Assembly (NCBI GenBank): GCA_035540635.1
Contig: DATLGH010000086.1
Location: 1 to 41,587 of the forward strand
DNA: 41,587 bases
Direction: 5' to 3'
Source: Egibacteraceae bacterium
Lineage (GTDB): Bacteria; Actinomycetota; Nitriliruptoria; Euzebyales; Egibacteraceae
The translations under genes and the position numbers were made by a program. Under the pieces are notes generated by a model. It had not been told where the DNA came from, did not search any database, and saw nothing but the letters and a program-made list of their open reading frames with translations. How positions within the stretch are numbered: the first letter of the stretch is position 1; each line of letters opens with the position of its first letter. Shown here one piece after another: positions 1 to 7,234 of the stretch.

Positions 1-17
1 ATCGCCGCCGGGCAAGC

Positions 18-171
18 CTGCTACGACCGCCAAGCAGCCGCCGGCGTTCAGCCTGAATCCGCCGGGGCACCCCCCGGCAAGAACCCGTGTATGCGCGGGA
101 ATCCTGGCTCTGCAAGCCAGCGCCGGACCGCCGGGGCCAACCCCTGGCAAAGAAATCCGCGTATGCGCGGA
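18..171. repeat. Tandem structured module with three hairpins, two copies
   Basis: Two successive modules, each made of three short inverted repeats in the same order. Module 1 pairs 18-22 with 33-37, 61-67 with 72-78, and 84-89 with 94-99. Module 2 pairs 104-109 with 115-120, 130-136 with 142-148, and 156-161 with 166-171. The third hairpin has a TATG loop in both copies. Between copies its outer pair changes from C-G (84/99) to T-A (156/171) and an inner pair from T-G (88/95) to C-G (160/167), so pairing is kept while sequence changes. The array may continue to the left of the window. The function is unknown: it could be a structured RNA, a palindromic repeat family or a protein-binding array. 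Confidence 0.5.
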
Positions 172-200
172 ACCTCGGGTGGAAGCCGCGACATGAGCCC

Positions 201-254
201 TACCATCCCAACCAACCCTTACCGCAGGATGGTAAAGTTTGGTCATGGCGGTAA
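201..254 (+). promoter_or_regulatory. Promoter with nested inverted repeats, orphan ATPase gene
   Basis: A -10-like box TAAAGT (233-238) lies 6 nt before the ATG at 245, which suggests leaderless transcription. Two inverted repeats frame it: TACCATCC (201-208) with GGATGGTA (227-234), and TTACCGC (219-225) with GCGGTAA (248-254). The second pair straddles the start codon. No convincing -35 is visible. The arrangement would suit an autoregulated gene, which is inference. Confidence 0.4.
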
Positions 255-1438
255 ACCGCGCACCCGCCGGGGGGCTCGAGCCGGCGGCGAACCCCTACGC
301 CCCCGGGGCGGGGATCCGCCCGCCGCTGCTGGCCGGCCGGGACGCCGAGCTGAACGAGGCGGCCCGGCTCATCGGTCGGGCGGGACTGGGCTACGTGGAC
401 CAGCCCCGGCTCGCCGTCGGCGTCAGGGGCGTCGGCAAGACCGTGCTCCTCCTCGCGATCCGCGACGAGGCCCGACGCCACGACGCGGTGACCGTCCACG
501 CCCAGGCGCGGGCCGGCGAGGGGTTCCTCCCGGCGCTGCTGCGCGAGCTCGACATCGAGCTCCGCCGCCGCCGCGGGCCCCGGGGCAGGATCGAGCAGGC
601 GCTCGGGCTCGTGGCCTCGCTCGCGGTCACCGTAGGGGGTGTCCGGGTGACCGCCCGACCGGCGAAGGGGCGCGGTGACTCGGGCGACCTCGCCGTCGAC
701 CTCGTCGAGCTGTTCGCCGCGGTGTGCGACGCGGCGGGGACCCCGCTCGTCGTCACCGTCGACGAGCTCGGCGAGCTGAGCGACGCGCAGCTGTCGGCGC
801 TGCTCGTCGCCCTCCAACGCGCCGGCAGCGAGCAGGTGCCCCTCGTCATGCTCGCCGCGGGGCTTCCGGGGGTCCTGCGGCGGGCCGCGGAGGTCGAGTC
901 GTTCGCCGAGCGTCTGTTCGCGGTGTGGGACCTCGGCCCGCTGGCGGACGAGGCTGCCACCGCCGCCGTCGTCGACCCGGCGCGCGACGCCGGCGGGGTC
1001 GCGTGGGAGCCCGCCGCCGTGGCGCATCTCGTCGCCGCCGCCGGCGGCTACCCGTTCTACCTCCAGCACTTCGCGGCCACGACGTGGGACACCGCGACGT
1101 CCACGCCGATCACCCTCGAGGACACGCGCCTCGGCGTGGAGCGCGCGGAGGCGCGCCTTGCCGACTCCCTGGTCCGCTCACGCCTCGAGCGGCTGTCGGC
1201 CAAGGAACGCGAGTACGTCGTCGCGCTCGCCGACCTGGGTCCCGGGGCCCACCGGTCGGGTGCGGTGGCCGCCGCGATGGGCACCGACTCGAGCGCCGTG
1301 GCCACGACGCGCAGCAGGCTCATCAGCGCGGGCGTCGTCCACGCCCCCCGCTACGGGCAGGTCGCCTTCACCGTGCCGATGTTCGACCGTTACGTGCGCG
1401 AGCAGGGCAGGGAGGGGCGCCCCCGGGCACGGCGATAG
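245..1438 (+). CDS. Orphan AAA-family ATPase with C-terminal helix-turn-helix-like region
   Basis: A 397-residue P-loop ATPase. The Walker A motif GVRGVGKT lies at about residues 59-66. A Walker B-like strand LVVTVDELGEL follows at about 165, with a sensor-like stretch (VMLAAGLPG) after it. The last ~90 residues look like a winged-helix domain. The family resembles the archaeal-type/Orc1-like ATPases often found as lone genes in actinobacteria. The substrate or partner is unknown. I chose ATG 245 over the in-frame TTG at 239 because a -10-like box sits 6 nt upstream. The gene reads the same way as the aldo/keto reductase 32 bp downstream, but nothing links their functions. It could be the remnant of a toxin-antitoxin-like or mobile system; there is no direct evidence for that. 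Confidence 0.85.
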   Translation: MAVNRAPAGGLEPAANPYAPGAGIRPPLLAGRDAELNEAARLIGRAGLGYVDQPRLAVGVRGVGKTVLLLAIRDEARRHDAVTVHAQARAGEGFLPALLRELDIELRRRRGPRGRIEQALGLVASLAVTVGGVRVTARPAKGRGDSGDLAVDLVELFAAVCDAAGTPLVVTVDELGELSDAQLSALLVALQRAGSEQVPLVMLAAGLPGVLRRAAEVESFAERLFAVWDLGPLADEAATAAVVDPARDAGGVAWEPAAVAHLVAAAGGYPFYLQHFAATTWDTATSTPITLEDTRLGVERAEARLADSLVRSRLERLSAKEREYVVALADLGPGAHRSGAVAAAMGTDSSAVATTRSRLISAGVVHAPRYGQVAFTVPMFDRYVREQGREGRPRARR

Positions 1439-1470
1439 GATCGGCAGCACACCCGAGCAGGAGCACCCCC

Positions 1471-2472
1471 ATGCGTTACCGCGAGCTCGCCCCCGGCATC
1501 CAGGTCAGCGAGGTCGGCTTCGGCAACTGGACGATGACCACCGGCTGGTGGGGCACCTACACCGAGGAGCAGGCGGTCGACCTGCACCGCGCCGGCTTCG
1601 ACGCGGGGATCACCTTCTTCGACACGTCGAACGCCTACGCCGAGGGGTACGCCGAGGAGGTCCTCGCCAAGGCGCTCGGCGGCGTGCGCGACGAGATCGT
1701 CATCGCGACGAAGTTCGGCTACGACCTCGAGGCGACCGGCGCCCGACGGGGGCAGCAGGAGCGGCCCCACCGCACCGACATCGCGAGCGTGCGCCGCGAC
1801 CTCGACGACAGCCTGCGGCGTCTGCGCACCGACCGCATCGACCTCTACCAGCTCCACAACCCCCGCATGGGCCATCTCGACGACGACGAGCTGTTCGCCT
1901 TCCTCGAAGAGGCCCGCGGCGCGGGAAAGATCCGTGCGTACGGCATCGCCCTCGGGCCGAAGATCGGCTGGCGCGACGAGGGGGTGCACGGCATGAGCAC
2001 CCGAGACCTCGCGAGCGTCCAGATGATCTACAACCTCCTCGAGCAGGACCCCGGCCGCGACCTGCTCACCGCCGCCCGGGAGCGCGGCACCCGCATGATC
2101 GTGCGGGTCCCGCACTCCAGCGGGATGCTCGAGGGCAACCTGACCGCCGACACGGTGTTCCCCGCGGGCGACCACCGCCGCCACCGGCCCCGCAGCTGGC
2201 TCGTCGAGGGCGTGAAGAAGGTGGAGCGCCTGCGGTTCCTCGAGGAGCCCGGCCGCACCCTCGGCCAGGCGGCGCTTCGCTGGGTCCTCGCCGACGACCA
2301 GGTGGCCTCGACCCTGCCGAACATCTACTCGCGCGCCGAGATCGAGGAGTTCGCCGCCGCCTCGGACGTTCCGGACCTCAGCGAGGACGAGCTCGCCCGC
2401 GTCGCCGGGCTCTACGCCGACAACTTCGGGGTCGTGCCGGAGAGCGACCGCACGACGAAGGTCAACGCCTGA
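1471..2472 (+). CDS. Aldo/keto reductase
   Basis: A 333-residue NADP(H)-dependent aldo/keto reductase of the AKR TIM-barrel superfamily. It shows the N-terminal GFGNW motif, the catalytic Asp/Tyr segment [15 protein letters not shown] (about residues 49-63), the catalytic Lys in IATKFGY (about 80) and the substrate-pocket His in [10 protein letters not shown] (about 129). A strong AGGAG at 1459-1463 lies 7 nt before the ATG. The stop codon TGA overlaps an ATG (2472) that opens a 7-codon minicistron leading to hemL, so the two genes are probably co-translated. The substrate cannot be read from the sequence. Its place next to hemL hints at a tetrapyrrole-related or detoxifying role. Confidence 0.9.
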   Translation: MRYRELAPGIQVSEVGFGNWTMTTGWWGTYTEEQAVDLHRAGFDAGITFFDTSNAYAEGYAEEVLAKALGGVRDEIVIATKFGYDLEATGARRGQQERPHRTDIASVRRDLDDSLRRLRTDRIDLYQLHNPRMGHLDDDELFAFLEEARGAGKIRAYGIALGPKIGWRDEGVHGMSTRDLASVQMIYNLLEQDPGRDLLTAARERGTRMIVRVPHSSGMLEGNLTADTVFPAGDHRRHRPRSWLVEGVKKVERLRFLEEPGRTLGQAALRWVLADDQVASTLPNIYSRAEIEEFAAASDVPDLSEDELARVAGLYADNFGVVPESDRTTKVNA

Positions 2473-2495
2473 TGGGGGCGCGACCGGCGCCATGA
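2472..2495 (+). other. 7-codon minicistron bridging the aldo/keto reductase and hemL
   Basis: ATG 2472 overlaps the reductase stop (TGATG). The seven codons read M-G-A-R-P-A-P. Its TGA (2493-2495) overlaps the hemL ATG (2492) as ATGA. The hemL start has no good Shine-Dalgarno sequence of its own, so a stop/start relay could deliver ribosomes to it. This is seen in the sequence but translation is unproven; a short ORF could also arise by chance here. Confidence 0.4.
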
Positions 2496-3829
2496 CCACC
2501 TCGACGCCGAGCACCGCCCTGAGCGAGGTGCTCTACGCCCGGGCACAGGCGGTGATACCGGGCGGGGTGAACTCGCCGGTGCGCGCCTTCCGCGGCGTCG
2601 GCGGCACGCCGCGCTTCATGGCGTCGGGGGCGGGGGCGGTCATCCGCGACGTCGACGGCAACGCCTACCGCGACTACGTGATGAGCTGGGGTCCGCTCAT
2701 CGCCGGGCACGCTCACCCGGGCGTCCTGGCCGCCGCCCGCGACGCGCTCGAGCGCGGGTCGAGCTTCGGCGCGCCCACCGCCGCGGAGGTGGAGCTCGCC
2801 GAGGAGATCCGCGAGCGCTACCCCGCCGCCGAGCGGGTGCGTCTCGTGAGCAGCGGCACCGAGGCCGGCATGAGCGCCGTCCGCGTCGCCCGCGGCGCGA
2901 CGGGACGGGACAGGATCGTGAAGTTCGCCGGCCACTACCACGGCCACGCGGACGCGCTGCTCGCCGCCGCCGGCAGCGGCGTGGCCACGTTCGGGCTGCC
3001 CGACTCGCCGGGGGTCACGAAGGCGGCCGTGGCCGACACGATCGTCGTGGCGTGGAACGACCGTTCCGCGGTCGAAGCCGCCTTCGCCGAGCACGGTGCC
3101 GAGGTCGCCGCGCTCGTGTGCGAGCCGGTCGCGGCGAACATGGGCGTCGTGCCTCCCGAACCGGGCTTCCTCGCCTTCCTCCACGACGTCACCACCCGCC
3201 ACGGGGCGCTGCTGTGCTTCGACGAGGTCATGACGGGCTTCCGGCTGGCCCGCGGCGGGGCTGCGGAGCTCTACGGGGTCAGCCCGGACCTCGTGACGTT
3301 CGGGAAGGTCGTCGGCGGTGGCTTCCCCCTCGCGGCCTTCGGTGGCTCCGCCGAGGTGATGGACCACCTCGCCCCGGTCGGCCCCGTCTACCAGGCCGGC
3401 ACCTTGAGCGGCAACCCCGTCGCCGTCGCCGCCGGCCAGGCACAGCTGGGCCTGCTCGACGGCGACGCCTACGCCCTGATCGACGGGCTCGCCGACCGGC
3501 TCGTCACCGGGCTTGCGGCTGCCTTCGCCGCCGCGGGGGTCGCCGCGGTCGTGCAGCGGGCCGGCAACCTCTTCGGGCTCTTCTTCACGCCCCCCGGCGG
3601 CGACGGCGGTCCGGTCCGCGACTACGCGGGAGCCCGCGCGGCCGACCACGCCCGCTACGCGGCGTTCTTCACCGGCATGCTCGCGCGGGGCCACTACCTG
3701 CCCCCGTCCGGCTACGAGGCGCTGTTCGTGAGCCTCGCCCACACCCCCGAGGACATCGACGCGACGGTCGCCGCCGCGGCCGAGGTCCTCGAAGCCGCCG
3801 GGTGGGACCGCGACCCCCCGGACCCGTGA
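2492..3829 (+). CDS. hemL: Glutamate-1-semialdehyde 2,1-aminomutase
   Basis: A 445-residue PLP enzyme that converts glutamate-1-semialdehyde to 5-aminolevulinate in the C5 route to haem. Visible family signatures are the N-terminal [16 protein letters not shown] (about 121-125), the HYHGHAD stretch (about 148-154), FDEVMTGFR (Asp ~244, contacting the PLP ring nitrogen) and the PLP-binding Lys in [10 protein letters not shown] (~272), then [11 protein letters not shown]. The usual NSGTEATMSA is [10 protein letters not shown] here, a mild divergence. The length is normal. Its position just upstream of the cytochrome bc and cytochrome c maturation genes suggests haem precursor supply matched to cytochrome production. 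The start overlaps a minicistron stop. Confidence 0.95.
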   Translation: MTTSTPSTALSEVLYARAQAVIPGGVNSPVRAFRGVGGTPRFMASGAGAVIRDVDGNAYRDYVMSWGPLIAGHAHPGVLAAARDALERGSSFGAPTAAEVELAEEIRERYPAAERVRLVSSGTEAGMSAVRVARGATGRDRIVKFAGHYHGHADALLAAAGSGVATFGLPDSPGVTKAAVADTIVVAWNDRSAVEAAFAEHGAEVAALVCEPVAANMGVVPPEPGFLAFLHDVTTRHGALLCFDEVMTGFRLARGGAAELYGVSPDLVTFGKVVGGGFPLAAFGGSAEVMDHLAPVGPVYQAGTLSGNPVAVAAGQAQLGLLDGDAYALIDGLADRLVTGLAAAFAAAGVAAVVQRAGNLFGLFFTPPGGDGGPVRDYAGARAADHARYAAFFTGMLARGHYLPPSGYEALFVSLAHTPEDIDATVAAAAEVLEAAGWDRDPPDP

Positions 3830-3886
3830 GCGGGAAGGGTCCCCGGCGCGGGCCGGCTGCGGGCGCAACGACGACCGCAACCCGCG

Positions 3887-3892
3887 TACGCT
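3887..3892 (+). promoter_or_regulatory. -10 box for a leaderless thioredoxin gene
   Basis: TACGCT fits the actinobacterial TANNNT -10 pattern and ends 8 nt before ATG 3901. There is no Shine-Dalgarno sequence in front of this ATG, so a leaderless or near-leaderless mRNA is likely. No clear -35 is visible. Confidence 0.4.
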
Positions 3893-3900
3893 GAAACCTA

Positions 3901-4518
3901 ATGGACACCAGGTCGGAGGCGGGGCGCACCCCGTCGAGGGGGCGCGCGACCTTTCTGCTCAGCCTCGCCATGGGCATCGCCTTCGTCGTGACCGCGCTCG
4001 CCGTCACCGCGCTCGTCAGCGGCCGGCAGAGCGCCGACCCCGGCGTTGGCGCCGCAGAAGAGCCGGGCCTGGGGCCCATCAGCGGCCCGGCGTCCGCGCC
4101 CCTGCCCGACGCCACCCTCGAGGCCTTCGACGAGGGCGCCGACCCGGTGGCGCTCGGCGCGTTCCGGGGAAGCCCCCTCGTGGTGAACTTCTGGGCCACA
4201 TGGTGCGCGCCGTGCGTGGCGGAGATGCCCGACCTCCAGGCGGTCGCGGAGGCGACCGCCGGTCGGGCGGTCTTCCTCGGCGTCAACTACCGCGACCCGG
4301 ACCGGCAGGCCGCCCGCTCCTTCACCTCCGAGCTCGGCATCACCTACGCGCTCGCCGCCGACCCCCATGGACGGTTCCTCGCCGACGTCGGCGGGGTGGG
4401 GATGCCGACCACGTTGTTCGTCGACCCCGACGGCACGGTGGTGTACCGCCACACGGGCGCCCTCGACCGCGAGCAGCTCCAGGCGCTGCTCGCCGAACAT
4501 CTCGACGTCGATGCCTGA
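3901..4518 (+). CDS. Membrane-anchored TlpA/ResA-like thiol-disulfide oxidoreductase
   Basis: A 205-residue protein with one N-terminal membrane anchor (about residues 17-40) and an extracytoplasmic thioredoxin fold. The active site is WCAPC (Cys102 and Cys105) within VVNFWATWCAPC. A cis-Pro loop GVGMPTTLFVD follows. Proteins of this family reduce apocytochrome c CXXCH cysteines before haem attachment by System II, taking electrons from CcdA. That fits the dihaem cytochrome c and the ccdA/resB/ccsA genes downstream. A second family member lies at 9987-10568. Which one serves cytochrome c cannot be decided from sequence. No ribosome binding site is visible, and a -10-like box lies 8 nt upstream. 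Confidence 0.9.
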   Translation: MDTRSEAGRTPSRGRATFLLSLAMGIAFVVTALAVTALVSGRQSADPGVGAAEEPGLGPISGPASAPLPDATLEAFDEGADPVALGAFRGSPLVVNFWATWCAPCVAEMPDLQAVAEATAGRAVFLGVNYRDPDRQAARSFTSELGITYALAADPHGRFLADVGGVGMPTTLFVDPDGTVVYRHTGALDREQLQALLAEHLDVDA

Positions 4519-4546
4519 CGGTCGCCGGGTAGCCCGGAGGCGCGAG

Positions 4547-4577
4547 TTGGCGGTCAACCCGCCCCACCGGGTAAAGT
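4547..4577 (+). promoter_or_regulatory. Candidate promoter of the cytochrome bc operon
   Basis: A -35-like TTGGCG (4547-4552) and a -10-like TAAAGT (4572-4577) are separated by 19 nt. This would place transcription start near 4584 and leave a leader of about 38 nt before GTG 4623, which has a purine-rich AAGGGG site. It is the only promoter-like pair I see ahead of the operon. Confidence 0.4.
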
Positions 4578-4622
4578 TCGGGGCGCGGAGAGGTCGGTCG
4601 GACCGCGACAGAAGGGGCAGGC

Positions 4623-5087
4623 GTGGAGTGGCTGGGTGACTTCTTCCGCGCCCTGCCGCAGGCGCTGCAGGCGCTCTGGCGGTTCGGGGACGGCTTCTAC
4701 GGTCTTGCGGTCATGCTCGGCTACGCGGGGCTCGCGCTGCTGTTCGTCTTCCTGGCGCTGAAGCTCCGCCCCACGCGCGGGTGGCTCTCGTCCATCTTCG
4801 GCATCATGGCGGCCACCATAGGGTTCTTCTGGGGGTTCGGCATCCTGCCGTCCGCATGGGTGTACTTCGCCGACGGCCACCGCGAGCTGCTCGAGGGCAC
4901 CGTCATCCCCTCGGCCCTGCCGGGAGCGGAGAACTTCTACGAGGTCTTCCGCGACTCCGTCGTCATGGTGCTCACCGGACTGGGCGTCGCCGGCTTCTGC
5001 CTGGCGGCCCTCGCCATACAGAGGCGCTACCCGAGGGCACTCGTCGAGGGGGAGGAGGCTGGACCGAGGACGGGTGGCTACAAGTAG
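4623..5087 (+). CDS. Membrane protein of the cytochrome bc operon, function unknown
   Basis: A 154-residue protein with about three transmembrane segments (residues ~25-47, ~53-75, ~113-133) and a short charged C-terminus. I do not recognise the family. It is the first gene of the run encoding ferredoxin, cytochrome b, subunit IV, Rieske protein and cytochrome c, all on the plus strand. A role as a small extra subunit or assembly factor of that complex is therefore the simplest guess, made from position only. The GTG start is supported by a purine-rich AAGGGG about 8 nt upstream. No cofactor-binding motif is visible. Confidence 0.75.
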   Translation: MEWLGDFFRALPQALQALWRFGDGFYGLAVMLGYAGLALLFVFLALKLRPTRGWLSSIFGIMAATIGFFWGFGILPSAWVYFADGHRELLEGTVIPSALPGAENFYEVFRDSVVMVLTGLGVAGFCLAALAIQRRYPRALVEGEEAGPRTGGYK

Positions 5088-5110
5088 GGCAGAGTTGGGG
5101 CACCATGGGA

Positions 5111-5158
5111 GGGGACCGACGACCGCGGTCCCCCGGGACGGACACGGTCCTGCCCGGG
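5111..5158 (+). promoter_or_regulatory. Two mutually exclusive hairpins upstream of the ferredoxin gene
   Basis: GGGGACC (5111-5117) can pair with GGTCCCC (5127-5133). Alternatively CCCGGG (5132-5137) can pair with CCCGGG (5153-5158), enclosing GGAC/GTCC (5140-5143/5147-5150). The two stems share bases 5132-5133, so they compete. They lie in the 105-bp gap inside the operon and could mark RNA processing or attenuation. No T-tract follows, so a simple terminator is unlikely. Confidence 0.35.
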
Positions 5159-5192
5159 ACGCCACCAACAGCGATGTGAACAGGACGCCGAG

Positions 5193-5540
5193 ATGGGACT
5201 GACCGACCAGGGCCTCCACCCGGAGATCTTCGACGACTACCGGATCGAGACCGTCGACCCGAACTGGTTGCAGGAGCGGGTGAAGCCCAAGCGCCACATC
5301 GGGCTCACGCCCGAGCTGTGCATCCTCTGCCGGGCCTGCGAGGACGTGTGCCCCTGGGAGTGCATCTTCATGATGGCGCCCGGCATCATCAAGGAGGCGG
5401 AGAACCCCGAGGTGCTCACGCTTGCCAACACCGCCTCCGCCGTCTTCGTCATCGACGACAACGAGTGCACCCGCTGCTCCATCTGCGTGGAGCGCTGCCC
5501 GTCCGACGCACTGTGGCTGGGCCGAGTCGCCAACAACTGA
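5193..5540 (+). CDS. 2x[4Fe-4S] ferredoxin-like protein in the cytochrome bc operon
   Basis: A 115-residue soluble iron-sulfur protein with two classical CxxCxxCxxxCP motifs: Cys43/46/49/53 and Cys92/95/98/102. They are separated by a ~38-residue insert, so this is longer than a minimal bacterial ferredoxin. The ~40-residue N-terminus has no signal peptide or membrane anchor, which places it in the cytoplasm. The stop is only 21 bp before the cytochrome b gene, so the two are almost certainly co-transcribed. A ferredoxin is not a usual subunit of menaquinol:cytochrome c oxidoreductase. It may carry electrons to or from the cytoplasmic face of cytochrome b, or belong to an unrelated oxidoreductase. 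Both are inference. Confidence 0.9.
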   Translation: MGLTDQGLHPEIFDDYRIETVDPNWLQERVKPKRHIGLTPELCILCRACEDVCPWECIFMMAPGIIKEAENPEVLTLANTASAVFVIDDNECTRCSICVERCPSDALWLGRVANN

Positions 5541-5561
5541 ACAACTGATAGGAACGGCTGC

Positions 5562-6329
5562 GTGAGCAGGATCCCGTCGCCCGGCGAGCTGAAGAAGCGC
5601 GCGCAGGACAACGTCATATGGAAGTCGATCTTCCGGCCGGGCTCGATCTACCGGAAGGGCTATCGCGACACCTCGCGCGACCGCGCCCTCGCGGCCATGA
5701 ACAACCTGCTCTACCACCTGCACCCGGTGAAGGTGAAGCGCCACGGGCTCAAGCTCACCTACACCTACTGTCTCGGTGGCCTGAGCTTCTTCCTGTTCAT
5801 CCTGCTGACGATCACCGGCATCTTCCTCATGTTCTTCTACCGGCCCGCCGCCGGTCCGGGGAACGAGCTCGCCTACATCGACATGCAGAACCTCCGGGAC
5901 ACCGTCGCCTTCGGCGAGCTGGTACGCAACCTCCACCGGTGGGGGGCGCACGCCATGGTCCTCACGGTCTTCCTCCACATGGCGCGGGTCTTCTACCACG
6001 GCGCCTACAAGCCGCCGCGGGAGTTCAACTGGGTCGTCGGCATCATCCTGCTCGTGCTCACGCTCCTGCTGTCGTTCACCGGCTACCTGCTCCCGTGGGA
6101 CCAGCTCGCGCTCTGGGCGGTGCAGGTCGGCACGAACATGGCCGGGTTCACCCCGGTGTTCGGTCAACAGGTGCAGTTCGTGCTCATCGGCGGCGTGGAG
6201 GTCGGGCCCGACACCCTGTTGCGCTGGTACGTCCTCCACGTCCTCGCGCTCCCGTTCATCCTCACGATCTTCCTCGCGGTGCACTTCTGGCGCATCCGCA
6301 AGGACGGCGGCATCTCCGGTCCCCTGTAG
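5562..6329 (+). CDS. qcrB: Cytochrome b (b6-type N-terminal subunit) of menaquinol:cytochrome c oxidoreductase
   Basis: A 255-residue four-helix cytochrome b6-like protein that corresponds to the N-terminal half of cytochrome b. Haem ligand pairs are His125/His139 (spacing X13) and His226/His241 (spacing X14); X14 in the second pair is the b6/Firmicute pattern. The motifs [19 protein letters not shown] and the terminal [11 protein letters not shown] closely follow b6. Cys70 in TYCLGG matches the cysteine that covalently holds haem ci (cn) in b6f and Bacillus-type complexes. The long hydrophilic N-terminus (about 60 residues) is typical of Gram-positive versions. The GTG start has AGGAACGG upstream. 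Subunit IV is encoded separately downstream. Confidence 0.93.
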   Translation: MSRIPSPGELKKRAQDNVIWKSIFRPGSIYRKGYRDTSRDRALAAMNNLLYHLHPVKVKRHGLKLTYTYCLGGLSFFLFILLTITGIFLMFFYRPAAGPGNELAYIDMQNLRDTVAFGELVRNLHRWGAHAMVLTVFLHMARVFYHGAYKPPREFNWVVGIILLVLTLLLSFTGYLLPWDQLALWAVQVGTNMAGFTPVFGQQVQFVLIGGVEVGPDTLLRWYVLHVLALPFILTIFLAVHFWRIRKDGGISGPL

Positions 6330-6381
6330 GAACAACTGACCTTCACCCTCCCCGTCACCACCCTCTCCCGAGGAACCCGCG

Positions 6382-7224
6382 ATGGCTGAAGAAGTCGAGA
6401 TGGACCAGCAGGTCTACGACGACCTGATCGCGCAGGGCAAGAGCGAGCGCATCGCCCGGGCGAAGGCCAAGGCTGCCGCCGTGCGGGCGAAGAAGGGCAC
6501 CGACGGCGACGGGGCGGGCGCGTCCGAGGGGGCCAAGCCCGCAGCGGCCGCCGCATCCGCCGGGGGCGCCCCGCAGGCGGGCGGCGGCGAGTCCCCGGCC
6601 GGGGTGGCGACCCAGCCGCGCACGGGCACGGCGCTCACCCCCGAAGAGCGCCAGGCTCGGGTGAAGGCGGCGCTCGCCCAACGTGGCAACGGCGGAGGTC
6701 AGCAGACAGCCAGCCGCCTCGCCGACCAGCAGCACACGCACCGGCTGCTCGCCATGGTGCCGCCCACGGGCATCCAGCAGATCCGCTCCAAGCAGGAGGA
6801 CAAGGTCTACACCTGGCCCCACCTCATCACCGCGGAGTTCCTGGCGCTCATGGCGGTGACCGCATTCCTCACCGTGTTCTCGCTCTTCATGAGCGCGCCC
6901 CTGCTCGAGCTCGCCAACGCCCAGGTCACCCCCGACCCGTCGAAGGCGCCGTGGTACTTCATGGGCCTGCAGGAGATGCTCGCCTACTTCCACCCGATGA
7001 TCGCCGGCGTCACGATCCCCACGATCGGGATCATCATCGGCATGGCGCTTCCCTACATCGACAAGAACCCGTCGGTGCGCCCCGAGAACCGGAAGACCGC
7101 CATCGTGGGCTTCACCTTCGCCCTGATCTTCAACGCGACGCTCGTCACGGTCGGTTCGTTCTTCCGCGGTCCGGGGTTCAACTGGGTGTGGCCGTGGGTG
7201 GACGGCATGTGGTTCGTGCTGTAA
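6382..7224 (+). CDS. Subunit IV-like C-terminal cytochrome b subunit
   Basis: A 280-residue protein whose C-terminal ~150 residues are the three-helix C-terminal part of cytochrome b (PetD-like). It includes VTPDPSKAPWYFMGLQEML, where APWY takes the place of the Qo-site PEWY motif, as in Gram-positive homologues. The first ~115 residues are unusual: a charged helix with KSERIARAKAKAAA, then a Gly/Ala/Pro-rich linker. The transmembrane core begins near residue 140 and shows three segments. A GAGGAAC site precedes the ATG. It follows cytochrome b by 52 bp and precedes the Rieske gene by 10 bp, as expected for one complex. Confidence 0.9.
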   Translation: MAEEVEMDQQVYDDLIAQGKSERIARAKAKAAAVRAKKGTDGDGAGASEGAKPAAAAASAGGAPQAGGGESPAGVATQPRTGTALTPEERQARVKAALAQRGNGGGQQTASRLADQQHTHRLLAMVPPTGIQQIRSKQEDKVYTWPHLITAEFLALMAVTAFLTVFSLFMSAPLLELANAQVTPDPSKAPWYFMGLQEMLAYFHPMIAGVTIPTIGIIIGMALPYIDKNPSVRPENRKTAIVGFTFALIFNATLVTVGSFFRGPGFNWVWPWVDGMWFVL

Positions 7225-7234
7225 GGAGTTCGAG

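Noticed and set aside
18-171. tRNA genes or a CRISPR array at the left edge
   Set aside because: There is no cloverleaf with T-loop and anticodon, and the modules have no unique spacers between conserved repeats.
91-678. Plus-strand ORF of 195 codons starting in the hairpin region
   Set aside because: It overlaps the ATPase in another frame and is Arg/Pro/Gly-rich shadow sequence.
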